Assembly: GCF_003581645.1 (NCBI RefSeq) | Contig: NZ_QXFK01000005.1 | Location: 1 to 64,000, forward strand | Source of the DNA: Pelagerythrobacter aerophilus | GTDB lineage: Bacteria; Pseudomonadota; Alphaproteobacteria; Sphingomonadales; Sphingomonadaceae | Direction of reading: 5' to 3' | DNA length: 64,000 nt | In this document: positions 20,725 to 32,335 of the stretch, one piece after another | Layout of the letters: every line of letters begins with the position of its first letter | Numbering within the stretch: the first letter of the stretch is position 1 | The notes under the pieces: model-generated | Databases searched by the model: none | The model's input: only the letters and a program-made list of their open reading frames with translations | Told to the model about the DNA's origin: nothing | Translations under genes and position numbers: made by a program

Positions 20725-22089
20725 ATGGCATCACGCGCCGACAATATCGCGAGCAATCTCAGTCTCGCCAACTTCTCGAAAGCGACCGAGCTCAAGAATC
20801 GTATCTGGTTCACGATCGGTGCGCTGATCGTGTTCCGGTTCCTGAGCTTCGTGCCGCTCCCGGGCGTCAATCCGCTGGTGCTTCAGGATCTCTACGATAC
20901 CGCGCGCGGCGGCATCCTCGACCTCTTCAACACTTTCTCGGGCGGCAGCCTGGAGCGCATGAGTCTCATCGCGCTCGGCGTCATGCCCTACATCACCGCC
21001 TCGATCGTCATCCAGCTTGCCGCGGCGCTGCATCCCTCGCTGGCCGCGCTCAAGAAGGAAGGCCAGAGCGGGCGGCAGAAGCTCAACCAGTACACGCGCT
21101 ACGGCACGGTGTTCCTGTGCGCGATCCAGGGCTGGTTCCTCGCCTCGGGCCTCGAGGCCTACGGCGCGCAGAGCGGCCTGCAGGCGGTCGTCCAGCCCGG
21201 CGTAATGTTCCGCGTCGGCGCGGTCATCAGCCTCGTCGGCGGCACGATGTTCCTCCTCTGGCTGGGTGAGCAGATCACCAGCCGCGGGATCGGCAACGGC
21301 GTCTCGCTGATCATCATGGCCGGTATCGTCGCCCAGTTCCCGAGCTTCGCCACCAACCTGTTCGAAGGCGGCCGCAGCGGCTCGATCTCGCCGGTCCTCA
21401 TCGTCGGCTTCCTGGGGATGATCGTGATCCTGGTGCTGTTCATCTGCTTCATGGAGCGCGCGCAGCGGCGGTTGCTGATCCAGTATCCCAAGCGAGCGAC
21501 GCAGCGCGGGGTGATGCAGGCCGACCGCAGCCACCTGCCGCTCAAGCTCAACACCGCCAACGTGATCCCGCCGATCTTCGCCAGCTCGCTGCTGCTGCTG
21601 CCGCTGACGATCAGCCAGTTCGCCGGCAACCAGGTCGACACCGAAAGCACCTTCGGCAGCGTGATCGTCTGGCTCAACCAGTACCTCGCGCACGGGCAGC
21701 CGATCTACATGGCGCTCTATGCCGCGGGCATCATCTTCTTCACGTTCTTCTACACCGCCGTGGTCTTCAACCCGGAGGAAACGGCCGAGAACCTGAAGAA
21801 GAACGGCGGCTTCATCCCGGGCATCCGCCCGGGCAAGCGCACCACCGAATATCTCGACTACGTTCTCACGCGCATCACCGTGATCGGCGCGATCTACCTG
21901 ACCCTGGTCTGCGTGATCCCCGAATACATGATCGCGCAGACGGGCATTCCGCTGTTCCTGGGCGGGACCAGCCTGCTGATCGTGGTCAACGTCACCGTCG
22001 ACACGATCACGCAGATCCAGTCGCACCTGCTGGCGCACCAGTACGGCGACCTGATCAAGAAGGCGAAACTCAAGGGCCGCATGCGCTGA
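20725..22089 (+). CDS. secY: Protein translocase subunit SecY
   Basis: 454 residues with ten predicted membrane segments, the channel-forming subunit of SecYEG in the inner membrane. Conserved features include the first transmembrane region IGALIVFRFLSFVPLPGVNP, the plug region and the C-terminal cytoplasmic loop with the ribosome/SecA contact (PGIRPGKRTTEYLDYVLTRI). A 105-bp gap separates it from rplO. SecY in this position is the usual end of the spc operon. Confidence 0.97.
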   Translation: MASRADNIASNLSLANFSKATELKNRIWFTIGALIVFRFLSFVPLPGVNPLVLQDLYDTARGGILDLFNTFSGGSLERMSLIALGVMPYITASIVIQLAAALHPSLAALKKEGQSGRQKLNQYTRYGTVFLCAIQGWFLASGLEAYGAQSGLQAVVQPGVMFRVGAVISLVGGTMFLLWLGEQITSRGIGNGVSLIIMAGIVAQFPSFATNLFEGGRSGSISPVLIVGFLGMIVILVLFICFMERAQRRLLIQYPKRATQRGVMQADRSHLPLKLNTANVIPPIFASSLLLLPLTISQFAGNQVDTESTFGSVIVWLNQYLAHGQPIYMALYAAGIIFFTFFYTAVVFNPEETAENLKKNGGFIPGIRPGKRTTEYLDYVLTRITVIGAIYLTLVCVIPEYMIAQTGIPLFLGGTSLLIVVNVTVDTITQIQSHLLAHQYGDLIKKAKLKGRMR

Positions 22090-22119
22090 TCGGATCGGCG
22101 CGAAGATAGGGGAAGCGGT

Positions 22120-22764
22120 TTGGACATCATCCTCTTGGGCCCTCCGGGGGCGGGCAAGGGCACGCAGGCACAGCGCCTCGAGCAGCGGCACGGCATGCGC
22201 CAGCTCTCGACCGGCGACATGCTGCGGGCGGCCGTCAAGCACAGCACGCCGGTCGGCCTCAAGGCCAAGGAAGTGATGGACCGCGGCGAGCTGGTGTCGG
22301 ACGAGATCGTCTCCGAGCTGATCGACGCCGAACTGACCGCTATGGGCAAGGACGTCGGCGCGATCTTCGACGGCTATCCGCGCACTGCCGGACAGGCTGA
22401 ATCGCTCGACCGCATTCTCGCCAGCCACGGCCGCTCGCTCGACCATGTCATCGAGCTGGAGGTCGACGAGGACGCGCTGGTCGAGCGGATCACCGGCCGC
22501 TTCACCTGCGCCCAGTGCGGCGCCGGCTACCACGACACCTTCAAGCAGCCCGAAGTTCCGGGCGTGTGCGACAAGTGCGGCAGCACCGAGTTCAAGCGCC
22601 GGCCCGACGACAACGAGGAAACCGTCCGCACCCGCATGGCCGAGTACCGCGCCAAGACCGCGCCGATCCTGCCGATCTACGAGAAACGCGGGATCGTCAG
22701 CCGGGTCGACGGCATGGCCGGCATCGAGGACGTGACCCGCGCGATCGACGCGATCCTCGGCTGA
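22120..22764 (+). CDS. adk: Adenylate kinase (zinc-containing LID)
   Basis: 214 residues. It interconverts ATP + AMP and 2 ADP in the cytosol. The P-loop GPPGAGKGT is at residues 7-15, the NMP-binding STGDMLRAAV follows at about 30, and the long LID has four cysteines (CAQC and CDKC), so it should bind a structural zinc. The start is TTG at 22120, as no ATG fits the family N-terminus MDIILLGPPG; GGGGAAGCGG lies upstream. adk after secY is the normal spc/alpha order. Confidence 0.96.
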   Translation: MDIILLGPPGAGKGTQAQRLEQRHGMRQLSTGDMLRAAVKHSTPVGLKAKEVMDRGELVSDEIVSELIDAELTAMGKDVGAIFDGYPRTAGQAESLDRILASHGRSLDHVIELEVDEDALVERITGRFTCAQCGAGYHDTFKQPEVPGVCDKCGSTEFKRRPDDNEETVRTRMAEYRAKTAPILPIYEKRGIVSRVDGMAGIEDVTRAIDAILG

Positions 22765-22847
22765 CCGCCGTCCCCCTCGCAATCGCCGGCGGGCCTTTGC
22801 GCGCGCCGCAAGCTATGGAATAGCTGCGCGACAGGGGAGGATTGACG

Positions 22848-23558
22848 ATGCCGAAGATTCGCATGGCCATGCTGGCGATGGCGGCCGGGGCCGCGGCACT
22901 GGCGCCGGCCACCGCCGCAGCGAAAGTGGTGAAGCAGGACGCGGCGGGTTTCGTCACGCGTGACACGGTAACCGTCGAGGCCACGCCACGAGAGACCTGG
23001 ATGGCGCTGATCTCTCCGGCCAAGTGGTGGAACGAGGCGCACACCTGGTCGGGCGACCCGGCGAACCTCTCGATCACACCCCAGGCGGGCGGCTGCTTCT
23101 GCGAGCGCATTCCCGAAGTCGAGACCAAGGGCGACGTCGGCCTCGCCGGCAGCGTTCAGCACATGGCCGTGATCCATGCGACCCCGGACAAGGCCCTGCG
23201 GATGCGCGGCGCATTGGGGCCGCTGCAAAGCGAAGCGGTGACCGGCGTGCTCACCATCGCGCTCGCCGAAGTGGAGCAGGGCACCACGATCACTTTCGAG
23301 TACGTCGTCGGCGGCTATATGCGATACGAGGTCCCTCCGATCGCGCAGGCGGTCGACGGCGTGATGAGCCAGCAGCTCGCCGGCCTCGCGGCGTTGCTCG
23401 GCCCGGTCGGCGCGCCGTCCGAGGAGAAGTCGCCGGACGAGGGCGCCGATGCGGAGCCCGCCGACGAAGCCGATCCCGCGGAAGACGAGGCCGACGCATC
23501 GCCGAAGAAGAAGCCGAGCGTCGAGGAGGCGTTCGGCGATCTCTCCGACGGCGCTTGA
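22848..23558 (+). CDS. Secreted SRPBCC (START/Bet v1-like) family protein
   Basis: 236 residues from the ATG at 22848, preceded by GGGGAGG. Residues 1-25 form a signal peptide ending ATAAAK. The middle resembles AHSA1/polyketide-cyclase SRPBCC domains (VTVEATPRETWMALISPAKW, then LSITPQAGGCFCER and TTITFEYVVGGYM). The C-terminal 45 residues are acidic and low complexity (EEKSPDEGADAEPADEADPA). Ligand and role are unknown. Its place inside the ribosomal gene run between adk and rpsM is unusual. It may be co-transcribed with adk (83 bp gap). Confidence 0.75.
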   Translation: MPKIRMAMLAMAAGAAALAPATAAAKVVKQDAAGFVTRDTVTVEATPRETWMALISPAKWWNEAHTWSGDPANLSITPQAGGCFCERIPEVETKGDVGLAGSVQHMAVIHATPDKALRMRGALGPLQSEAVTGVLTIALAEVEQGTTITFEYVVGGYMRYEVPPIAQAVDGVMSQQLAGLAALLGPVGAPSEEKSPDEGADAEPADEADPAEDEADASPKKKPSVEEAFGDLSDGA

Positions 23559-23916
23559 CCCTGCCGTGCCGGCGTATGCCATGGTAAACTCACCGGGAGG
23601 CTTTCGACCTGACCCGCAAGCTGCTATGGCATGGGCTTGCATTCTCGAGCAGGCCGCCCATATCGCGCGGCGTGCTCGTTTGCGCGCGCATTGCGGTTGA
23701 CGTGCGCAGCGAATCACCCTAAGCGCGCCGTTCATTCGGCATTTCGGGATAGTTGGGCGGACAAGTCTGGCAGGCGGCAGCCTTCGTAGCGCGCCATCCG
23801 GGCTTTTTGCCATTCCGGCTCCGGCCATGCCGATGAACGACAGCGTTGAGATAGGGGTCGCCACCAGTTCGCCAGCGGACCGGCCGGCAGCGTCCCTGTG
23901 GAGCATGGAGAAGTAA
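23559..23916 (+). other. Intergenic region before rpsM
   Basis: 358 bp without a credible gene. It probably holds the promoter of the alpha operon. The stretch around 23626-23690 is rich in ATGGC and GCGCGC words but forms no strong terminator. Confidence 0.45.
23697..23724 (+). promoter_or_regulatory. Possible promoter for the alpha operon
   Basis: TTGACG at 23697-23702 matches a sigma-70 -35 box, and CTAAGC lies 16 bases later as a weak -10. It is about 190 bp upstream of rpsM. The -35 is good and the -10 poor, so this is only a candidate. Confidence 0.3.
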
Positions 23917-24285
23917 GTGGCTCGTATTGCCGGGGTAAATATCCCCACCAACAAGCGCGTGATCATCGCGCTCACCTACATTCACGGTATCGGCCGCACC
24001 ACGGCCGTGCAGATCGCCGACAAGCTGGGCATCGATCATTCGCGCCGCGTGCAGGATCTGACCGATGCGGAAGTCCTGCAGATCCGCGAGACGATCGACA
24101 GCGACTATACCGTTGAAGGCGACCTTCGCCGCAACACCGCGATGAACATCAAGCGCCTGATGGACCTCCGGTCCTATCGCGGCCTGCGTCACCGCAACCA
24201 GTTGCCGGTTCGCGGTCAGCGCACGCACACCAACGCCCGCACCCGCAAGGGCAAGGCGAAGCCCATCGCGGGCAAGAAGAAGTAA
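23917..24285 (+). CDS. rpsM: 30S ribosomal protein S13
   Basis: 122 residues. S13 is in the 30S head and contacts P-site tRNA through its tail ([20 protein letters not shown]). It uses a GTG start at 23917 with GGAGAAGTAA before it; the family start [14 protein letters not shown] fixes it. rpmJ (L36), found between secY and rpsM in many bacteria, is not here. Confidence 0.97.
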   Translation: MARIAGVNIPTNKRVIIALTYIHGIGRTTAVQIADKLGIDHSRRVQDLTDAEVLQIRETIDSDYTVEGDLRRNTAMNIKRLMDLRSYRGLRHRNQLPVRGQRTHTNARTRKGKAKPIAGKKK

Positions 24286-24344
24286 GCGAACGCTTTCGCA
24301 GCTTCGCTTTCATCACTTCTTTTTAGGAACAGGATACTCAGCCC

Positions 24345-24734
24345 ATGGCACGCGAACCAGGCCGGATCAGGCGGCGCGACAAGAAGAACATCTCGAGCGG
24401 CGTCGCGCACATCAACGCCAGCTTCAACAACACGATGATCACCATCACCGATGCGCAGGGTAATGCGATCAGCTGGTCCAGCGCCGGCATGATGGGGTTC
24501 AAGGGCAGCCGCAAGTCGACTCCCTATGCCGCCCAGGTCGCCGCGGACGACGCGGGCAAGAAAGCCGCCGAACACGGCGTGCGCACCCTCGAGGTCGAAG
24601 TGAAGGGTCCCGGTTCGGGCCGTGAGAGCGCGCTGCGCGGTCTCGCTGCCGTCGGGTTCACGATCACCTCGATCCGTGACGTCACCCCGATCCCGCACAA
24701 CGGGGTAAGGCCGTCGAAGCGCCGTCGCGTCTGA
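24345..24734 (+). CDS. rpsK: 30S ribosomal protein S11
   Basis: 129 residues. S11 lines the 30S platform by the E site. Typical parts are [20 protein letters not shown] and the C-terminal [19 protein letters not shown] 59-bp spacer follows rpsM, with TTTTTAGGAACAGG ahead of the ATG. Confidence 0.98.
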   Translation: MAREPGRIRRRDKKNISSGVAHINASFNNTMITITDAQGNAISWSSAGMMGFKGSRKSTPYAAQVAADDAGKKAAEHGVRTLEVEVKGPGSGRESALRGLAAVGFTITSIRDVTPIPHNGVRPSKRRRV

Positions 24735-24834
24735 TCCGTACCTGCCCGGCGGTGTCGTGCCGCCGACCCTAACGGACCGGACGCGCCCACCAGCGCAGCC
24801 GGTCCTGCCCGTATCTGAACCCTAGGGGAAATCC

Positions 24835-25890
24835 ATGGCCGTCAACACCAAGAACTGGCAGGAACTCAAGAAACCCAACAGCCTCGAAATCAAGGCCGCC
24901 GGCGGCAAGTCGCGCACGGCCACGTTCGTCGCGGAACCGCTCGAGCGCGGCTTCGGCCTCACGCTCGGCAACGCGCTGCGCCGGGTGCTCCTCTCCAGCC
25001 TCCAGGGCGCGGCGATCACCTCGATCAAGATCGAGAACGTGCTGCACGAGTTCTCCTCGCTCGCCGGCGTGCGCGAGGACGTGACCGACATCGTGCTCAA
25101 CGTGAAGCAGATCGCGCTCAAGATGGAAGGCGAGGGCCCCAAGCGCCTGCAGCTTTCGAAGACCGGCCCCGGCACGGTCACCGCCGGCGACATCGCCGTG
25201 TCGGGCGATATCGAGGTGATGAACAAGGATCTCGTGATCTGCCACCTCGACGAAGGCGCCGCCTTCAACGTCGAACTGACTGCCGACACCGGCAAGGGCT
25301 ACGTTCCGGCCGTGCAGAACCGCCCGGCCGACGCGCCGATCGGCCTGATCCCGGTCGACTCGCTCTACTCGCCGGTCCGCCAGGTCAGCTACAAGGTCGA
25401 GAACGCCCGCGTCGGGCAGGAGCTCGACTACGACAAGCTGAGCCTGACGGTCGAGACCGACGGCACCGTGACTCCGGAAGACGCCGTGGCCTACGCCGCG
25501 CGCATCCTCCAGGACCAGCTCACGCTGTTCGTCCACTTCGAGGAAGGCATTCCGCAGCCGAGCTCGGCCATGATCGGCCACGCCGCGCAGCCGGAAGAGA
25601 GCGATGCCAACCAGCTCAACCGCTACCTGCTCAAGAAGGTGGACGAGCTCGAGCTGTCGGTCCGTTCGGCCAACTGCCTCAAGAACGACAACATCATCTA
25701 CATCGGCGACCTGGTCCAGAAGACCGAGGCCGAGATGCTCCGCACGCCGAACTTCGGCCGCAAGAGCCTCAACGAGATCAAGGAAGTCCTGAGCTCGATG
25801 GGCCTGCGCCTCGGTATGGACATCCCTGGCTGGCCGCCGGAGAACATCGAGGAAATGGCCAAGAAGCTCGAACAGGAACTGCTTGGCTGA
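24835..25890 (+). CDS. rpoA: DNA-directed RNA polymerase subunit alpha
   Basis: 351 residues. The N-terminal dimerisation domain spans about 1-240 ([20 protein letters not shown]), a linker follows, and the C-terminal domain that binds UP elements and activators ends near 330 ([17 protein letters not shown]). AGGGGAAATCC precedes the ATG. It is third in the alpha operon, as expected. Confidence 0.98.
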   Translation: MAVNTKNWQELKKPNSLEIKAAGGKSRTATFVAEPLERGFGLTLGNALRRVLLSSLQGAAITSIKIENVLHEFSSLAGVREDVTDIVLNVKQIALKMEGEGPKRLQLSKTGPGTVTAGDIAVSGDIEVMNKDLVICHLDEGAAFNVELTADTGKGYVPAVQNRPADAPIGLIPVDSLYSPVRQVSYKVENARVGQELDYDKLSLTVETDGTVTPEDAVAYAARILQDQLTLFVHFEEGIPQPSSAMIGHAAQPEESDANQLNRYLLKKVDELELSVRSANCLKNDNIIYIGDLVQKTEAEMLRTPNFGRKSLNEIKEVLSSMGLRLGMDIPGWPPENIEEMAKKLEQELLG

Positions 25891-25896
25891 TGGTTT

Positions 25897-25935
25897 ATCC
25901 TCCCCGCTTTCGCCGCAGGCGAAAATGGGGAGGAT
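25897..25935 (+). other. Long hairpin between rpoA and rplQ
   Basis: ATCCTCCCC pairs with GGGGAGGAT, and inside it TTTCGCC pairs with GGCGAAA around a GCA loop. There is no T-run, so it may serve as an mRNA stabiliser or processing site rather than a terminator. Confidence 0.55.
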
Positions 25936-26018
25936 CAGACAAGGGCAAACGGCCGACCCTCAATTCGGCCAGGACCGGGGTACCTGATACGGCCCCCTTA
26001 CGAACGGAGTAACGAGAA

Positions 26019-26441
26019 ATGCGTCACGGAATTTCAGGCCGCAAGCTGCAGCGCAAGACCGGTCACCGCAAGGCCCTGTTCCGCAACATGGCGGCCGCGC
26101 TGATCAAGCACGAGCAGATCATGACCACGGCCCCCAAGGCCAAGGAACTGCGCCCCTACGTCGAGAAGCTGATCACGCTCGCCAAGCGCGGCGGCCTCAG
26201 CAACCGGCGCCTGGCGATGAGCCGTCTCGGCGACGAGACCCAGCTCAAGAAGCTGTTCGACGTTCTCGCCGAGCGCTACGCCGACCGCGACGGCGGCTAC
26301 ACCCGCGTGATCAAGGCCGGCTACCGCGCCAGCGACGCCGCGCAGATGGCGGTGATCGAGTTCGTCGACCGCGACGTCGATGCGAAGGGCCAGGACTCGG
26401 GCCCCGTCATGAACGACGAGGAAGAGTTCGAGGAAGCCTGA
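26019..26441 (+). CDS. rplQ: 50S ribosomal protein L17
   Basis: 140 residues. L17 is at the tunnel-exit surface. The N-terminal [20 protein letters not shown] is typical. The C-terminal tail after about residue 120 is acidic (NDEEEFEEA). It is the last gene of the alpha operon and is followed by a terminator. Confidence 0.97.
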   Translation: MRHGISGRKLQRKTGHRKALFRNMAAALIKHEQIMTTAPKAKELRPYVEKLITLAKRGGLSNRRLAMSRLGDETQLKKLFDVLAERYADRDGGYTRVIKAGYRASDAAQMAVIEFVDRDVDAKGQDSGPVMNDEEEFEEA

Positions 26442-26465
26442 TCGGCACCAAGATAGGTATGTACG

Positions 26466-26501
26466 AAGGGCCGCGGGGGAAACTCCGCGGCCCTTTCGTT
26501 T
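26466..26501 (+). terminator. Rho-independent terminator of the alpha operon
   Basis: AAGGGCCGCGG and CCGCGGCCCTT pair perfectly (11 bp), followed by TTCGTTT. It begins 25 bp after the rplQ stop and ends the run of ribosomal genes. Confidence 0.85.
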
Positions 26502-26534
26502 GACTGCGCGCGAACGCGTGGCACAACGCGGCCC

Positions 26535-27890
26535 ATGATCCGCCATCTCATCGCCGCCGCCGCGCTGCTCGCGCCCGTTCCCGCCATTGCGCAAAGCCAG
26601 CAGGAGGCGCTCGACGCCCGCTACGACCGCGCGCTCGCTGCCGGCTACAAGGCGCTGTTCCTGTGCAGCGCGATCGCCAATGCCGAACGTGCCGGCGCGG
26701 AGCGGACGCCCGAAAGCGTGATGCAGTGGGAACTCACCGGCATTCAGGCGCCGCTGGACGGGATCGTGGGCGAACTGCCCTACGAGATCGTTCGGGCGGA
26801 CGAGGGCGGGGCTCAGGTACGCCACGTCTCCGTCGCCTGGGCGGAGGATATGCCGCCGCGCTACGCGGTGCACGACACCGGCAAGGGATGCGCGCTGCTC
26901 CCGATCGGTGGCGAACCGTCGCCCGGCAAGGTTGCGGTCCGGCAGGAGTCCCACCCCTCCGCTCCGGTTGTCCTGCCCAAGGCCGCGGCCCTGGCCACCG
27001 CGCTCGATCGTGGCTTCTCCCCTTCCTACGGTGAGGGCGCGCGCACGACGGCCGTTCTGGTCCGGCGCGGCGGAGACACGCTCGGCGAGCGCTATGTCGA
27101 GGGCTTCGGCCCGGATACGCCGCAGCGGACCTGGTCGGTCGCCAAGAGCATCGCTGCGACCCTGATCGGCGCGGCCGTAGAGCGCCGAGACATCGACGTG
27201 GCATCTACGGCCGGCCTCGGTCTGACCGACACCGATCCGCGCCGGGCGATCACCGTCGACCACCTCCTGCGCATGGCCTCGGGCCGCTACTCCGACACGC
27301 CGGGCAACCGCACCGATCCGCTCTACTTCGGCGGCGCGACGGTCGGGGAGCGTGCGGCGGTCTGGCCGCTGATCCATGCGCCGGGCACCGTCTATCGCTA
27401 TGCCAACAACGACACGCTGATGGCGGTGAAAGCGATAGAGGACACGTTCGCCCAGCATCCGCCGGCGGAGCTCTTCGACCGGCTCGGCATGCACGATACC
27501 GTGGCGGAGACCGACTGGCAGGGGAATTACATCCTCTCCAGCCAGGTCTGGTCGACCGCGCGCGATCTTGCCACGCTCGGGCAGCTCTACCTCGACGGCG
27601 GCGTGTGGAACGGCGAGCGCATCTTGCCCGAAGGTTGGACTCGGTACGTCTCCTCTCCCTCCGGCCCGCAGCCGGACCGCGACTTCGGCTATGGCGCCGG
27701 CTTCTGGCTGTTCAACAAGAGCGACGGCGTTCCGGCGGATACGTTCGCCGCCATGGGCAACCGCGGGCAATATGTCGTGATCGTGCCGAGCCGCGAGGTC
27801 GTCATCGTCCGCCGGGGCGAGGATCCGCCCGGCAGCGGCTTCGACATCGCCGCCTTCACGCGCAACGTGCTCGCCGCGCTGGACAACTGA
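26535..27890 (+). CDS. Serine hydrolase, class C beta-lactamase/CubicO-like
   Basis: 451 residues with a signal peptide (1-19, cut after AIAQ), so periplasmic or secreted. The penicillin-binding fold shows S201-V-A-K204 (SxxK) and Y289-A-N291 (YxN). A clear KTG motif was not found; HRG/NRG-like NRGQYVV may take its place. About 150 residues before the SxxK domain are not a known domain. Such proteins are often esterases or peptidases, and true beta-lactamase activity should not be assumed. The 5' end follows the rplQ terminator; prolyl oligopeptidase follows 75 bp later. Confidence 0.85.
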   Translation: MIRHLIAAAALLAPVPAIAQSQQEALDARYDRALAAGYKALFLCSAIANAERAGAERTPESVMQWELTGIQAPLDGIVGELPYEIVRADEGGAQVRHVSVAWAEDMPPRYAVHDTGKGCALLPIGGEPSPGKVAVRQESHPSAPVVLPKAAALATALDRGFSPSYGEGARTTAVLVRRGGDTLGERYVEGFGPDTPQRTWSVAKSIAATLIGAAVERRDIDVASTAGLGLTDTDPRRAITVDHLLRMASGRYSDTPGNRTDPLYFGGATVGERAAVWPLIHAPGTVYRYANNDTLMAVKAIEDTFAQHPPAELFDRLGMHDTVAETDWQGNYILSSQVWSTARDLATLGQLYLDGGVWNGERILPEGWTRYVSSPSGPQPDRDFGYGAGFWLFNKSDGVPADTFAAMGNRGQYVVIVPSREVVIVRRGEDPPGSGFDIAAFTRNVLAALDN

Positions 27891-27965
27891 TCCCTGAGCG
27901 ATTGCAAAGCCGCGTCAGGCGGTTACATCGGCAACGACTGTGGATCGGTCTTTCGGGAGAATACC

Positions 27966-30134
<2,169 letters not shown>

Positions 30135-30271
30135 GCATCAACGTTCATGTTGGAGGGCAGTTGTCTGAACGACGGCTGTCGCCCCGATTCAGCCTCGTCT
30201 CAGTGCGGGTGGTCTAAAAGGGCACTCGTAGCCGGGAGCAGTTCCGCTTCCGGCAGAGCGAGGAATGTACC

Positions 30272-30796
30272 ATGAAGCCCATTTCCAAAGCCCTTGTCGG
30301 AACCGTCGCCGCGGGTGCGATGGCGATGACTTCAGCTGCGCCTGCGATGGCGCGCGACTACTACGACCGCGACGACGGGATTGACGTCGGCGATGTGATC
30401 GCCGGCGCGGTGATCATCGGCGGCATCGCCGCGATTGCCGGCGCTTTCGATGGCGACGACGACCGCTATCGCGACCGTTACCGGCGTGGCTACAACTACG
30501 GCCCGCGCGGCGCGATCGAGCGCTGTGTCGCCGCCGTGGAGAACAACGCCCGCCGCTATGGCTACCGTTACGCCGACGTCACCGAAATCCGCGACGTCGA
30601 CGGCCGCCGGGGCGATCTGCGCGTGAAGGGCCGCATGACGGTCGATGGACGCTACGATCGCTACAGCCGCTACGGCTACGACCGTTACGATCGGTATGAT
30701 CGCCGCCGCGGCTACGACACCGGCAAGTTCACCTGCCGTATCGACCGTGGCCGGGTCTACGACATCGACTACGACGGCATCCGCGGCCTGAGGTAA
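30272..30796 (+). CDS. Secreted hypothetical protein, GIDxGDVIAGAVIIGG family (copy 1)
   Basis: 174 residues. A signal peptide ends APAMARD at about residue 26. A short hydrophobic segment containing GIDVGDVIAGAVIIGGIAAI follows. The rest is rich in Asp, Arg and Tyr (runs such as DRYDRYDRRRGYD) and contains two Cys, one in ERCVAAVE and one in GKFTCRIDRGRVYDIDY. Function is unknown. The next gene is a diverged paralogue. GCGAGGAATGTACC precedes the ATG. Confidence 0.75.
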   Translation: MKPISKALVGTVAAGAMAMTSAAPAMARDYYDRDDGIDVGDVIAGAVIIGGIAAIAGAFDGDDDRYRDRYRRGYNYGPRGAIERCVAAVENNARRYGYRYADVTEIRDVDGRRGDLRVKGRMTVDGRYDRYSRYGYDRYDRYDRRRGYDTGKFTCRIDRGRVYDIDYDGIRGLR

Positions 30797-30909
30797 GGCC
30801 AGCGACAGCATACGACGGACCGGGCGGTTCAGGGTGACGAAATCCTGGACCGCCTAGTCCATTCAGCAATCGAGCGGTACGATGCCGCCGTTTGGAAGGC
30901 ACGAGGCCC

Positions 30910-31569
30910 ATGAGCCGCATTTCTAAGATCTCCGCTACGCTCGCGAGTGTCGCCGCACTCGTGATGGCCGCCACGCCGGCTGCCGCGATCGAACTACCGA
31001 CGCGCGGCCCGGCCGCGGTGGACGACGCGCCCGTAGTGTGGAGCGCCGAAAGCGTCGCTGCTGAAAGGCAGCGGCACCGTCGCTGGCGGCACCGCGACAA
31101 CGGGATCGACGCGGGCGACGTGATCGCCGGCGCGGTCATCATCGGCGGTATCGCCGCGCTTGCGGGTGCCTTCGACAACGATCGCGACGAACGGCGCGGC
31201 GACTATCGATACCAGCCGAGCTACCAGAGCGACGGGCTCGACCGCACGGCCGAGATGTGCGTCGCAGAGATCGAGCGCGACGTGCGCGTGGCCTCGGTCG
31301 ACGGGGTCGACCGTGCCGCGGGCGGCTGGCGCGTCAACGGATCGCTCTACGACGGCGGGCGCTTCACCTGCCGGATCGGCAACGACGGGCGCATCTCCGA
31401 CATCGACTATGGCGAGGGCGGCGTAAACTACACCACCGAAGCGCGCGGCAATCAGTGGGACGACGAGACTTATGCCGCTGCCTGGAGCCGTGTCGACGGC
31501 GGCACGGCACCGTTGCAGCCGGCTTATCCCGGCGGCCCACTGCCGGGCGAGAATTACGAAGGTTATTGA
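30910..31569 (+). CDS. Secreted hypothetical protein, GIDxGDVIAGAVIIGG family (copy 2)
   Basis: 219 residues from the ATG at 30910. The signal peptide ends TPAAAIE. It repeats the copy-1 plan: the hydrophobic GIDAGDVIAGAVIIGGIAAL, the first Cys in AEMCVAEIE, and the C-terminal GRFTCRIGNDGRISDIDYG. An extra C-terminal tail of about 45 residues is present. The two genes lie in tandem 113 bp apart and probably arose by duplication. Function unknown; an envelope role is inferred from the signal peptide and paired Cys. Confidence 0.75.
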   Translation: MSRISKISATLASVAALVMAATPAAAIELPTRGPAAVDDAPVVWSAESVAAERQRHRRWRHRDNGIDAGDVIAGAVIIGGIAALAGAFDNDRDERRGDYRYQPSYQSDGLDRTAEMCVAEIERDVRVASVDGVDRAAGGWRVNGSLYDGGRFTCRIGNDGRISDIDYGEGGVNYTTEARGNQWDDETYAAAWSRVDGGTAPLQPAYPGGPLPGENYEGY

Positions 31570-31587
31570 GGTGGAGCGGCGGAGGGG

Positions 31588-32235
31588 TCAGAGCTCCGCC
31601 TCCTCCTTCTTCCGCCGCTCGCGTTCACGATAGCTGGGCAGGGCGATCTGCCAGCGGATCGCTGCGCCGCGCAGCGCGAAGCCGGCGGCCCAGCCCACAC
31701 TCCAGATCAGTGCATCCTGCAAGCCGGCGACGCTGCCGATCACTGTGAGTCCCGCGGAGAGCGCGGCGGCTGTAACGTAGAGTTCGGGCCGCATGATGAT
31801 CGACGGCACACCCGCGATCACGTCGCGCACCACGCCGCCCGCGCAGCCAGTGATGATGCCGAGAACGGCGGCGGGAAGCGGGTCGACGCCATACGCGAGC
31901 GCCTTGGCCGCGCCGAGCACGGCGAAAGCCGCCAGGCCGGCTGCGTCGGCCCATTCGAGCAGGCTCCCCTCCCACCAGCGGCGCGGGGTGAACCAGGCGA
32001 TCAACGCGGTGACGAAAATCACCAGCGCCACCCACGGATCGCGCAGCCAGAAGGCGGGCGCGCCGATCAGCATGTCGCGCAAGGATCCGCCGCCCACGCC
32101 CGTCACCAGCGCGAAGAACGCCATGGTGACGAACGTCTGCTGCAGCCGCGCCGCGAGCAGCGCTCCGGTCAGCGCGAAGACCGCGGTACCGGCGAGGTCG
32201 AGCAGAGGGGGCAGGGCGGGCGCATCGGGAAACAT
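31588..32235 (-). CDS. UPF0126/TRIC-type membrane channel protein
   Basis: 215 residues with about seven membrane segments arranged as two repeats, each with a Gly/Arg motif (GVGGGSLRDMLIG and GCAGGVVRDVIAG). This is the pattern of bacterial TRIC cation channels (YicG/UPF0126). The ATG at 32235 (MFPDAP) gives the usual N-terminus; an upstream in-frame start at 32304 adds only an unconserved leader. It converges with the paralogous secreted genes. Ion specificity cannot be read from sequence. Confidence 0.88.
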   Translation of the reverse strand: MFPDAPALPPLLDLAGTAVFALTGALLAARLQQTFVTMAFFALVTGVGGGSLRDMLIGAPAFWLRDPWVALVIFVTALIAWFTPRRWWEGSLLEWADAAGLAAFAVLGAAKALAYGVDPLPAAVLGIITGCAGGVVRDVIAGVPSIIMRPELYVTAAALSAGLTVIGSVAGLQDALIWSVGWAAGFALRGAAIRWQIALPSYRERERRKKEEAEL

Positions 32236-32335
32236 GGTGCCCGTCCTAGGCGCGTTTCGCGCGTGAGGAAACGGGCGCGTGGGCTCCTGGAGAGTGAACT
32301 TCAACTCGGGTTGAAGAATCCGGTCGCGATCGCGC

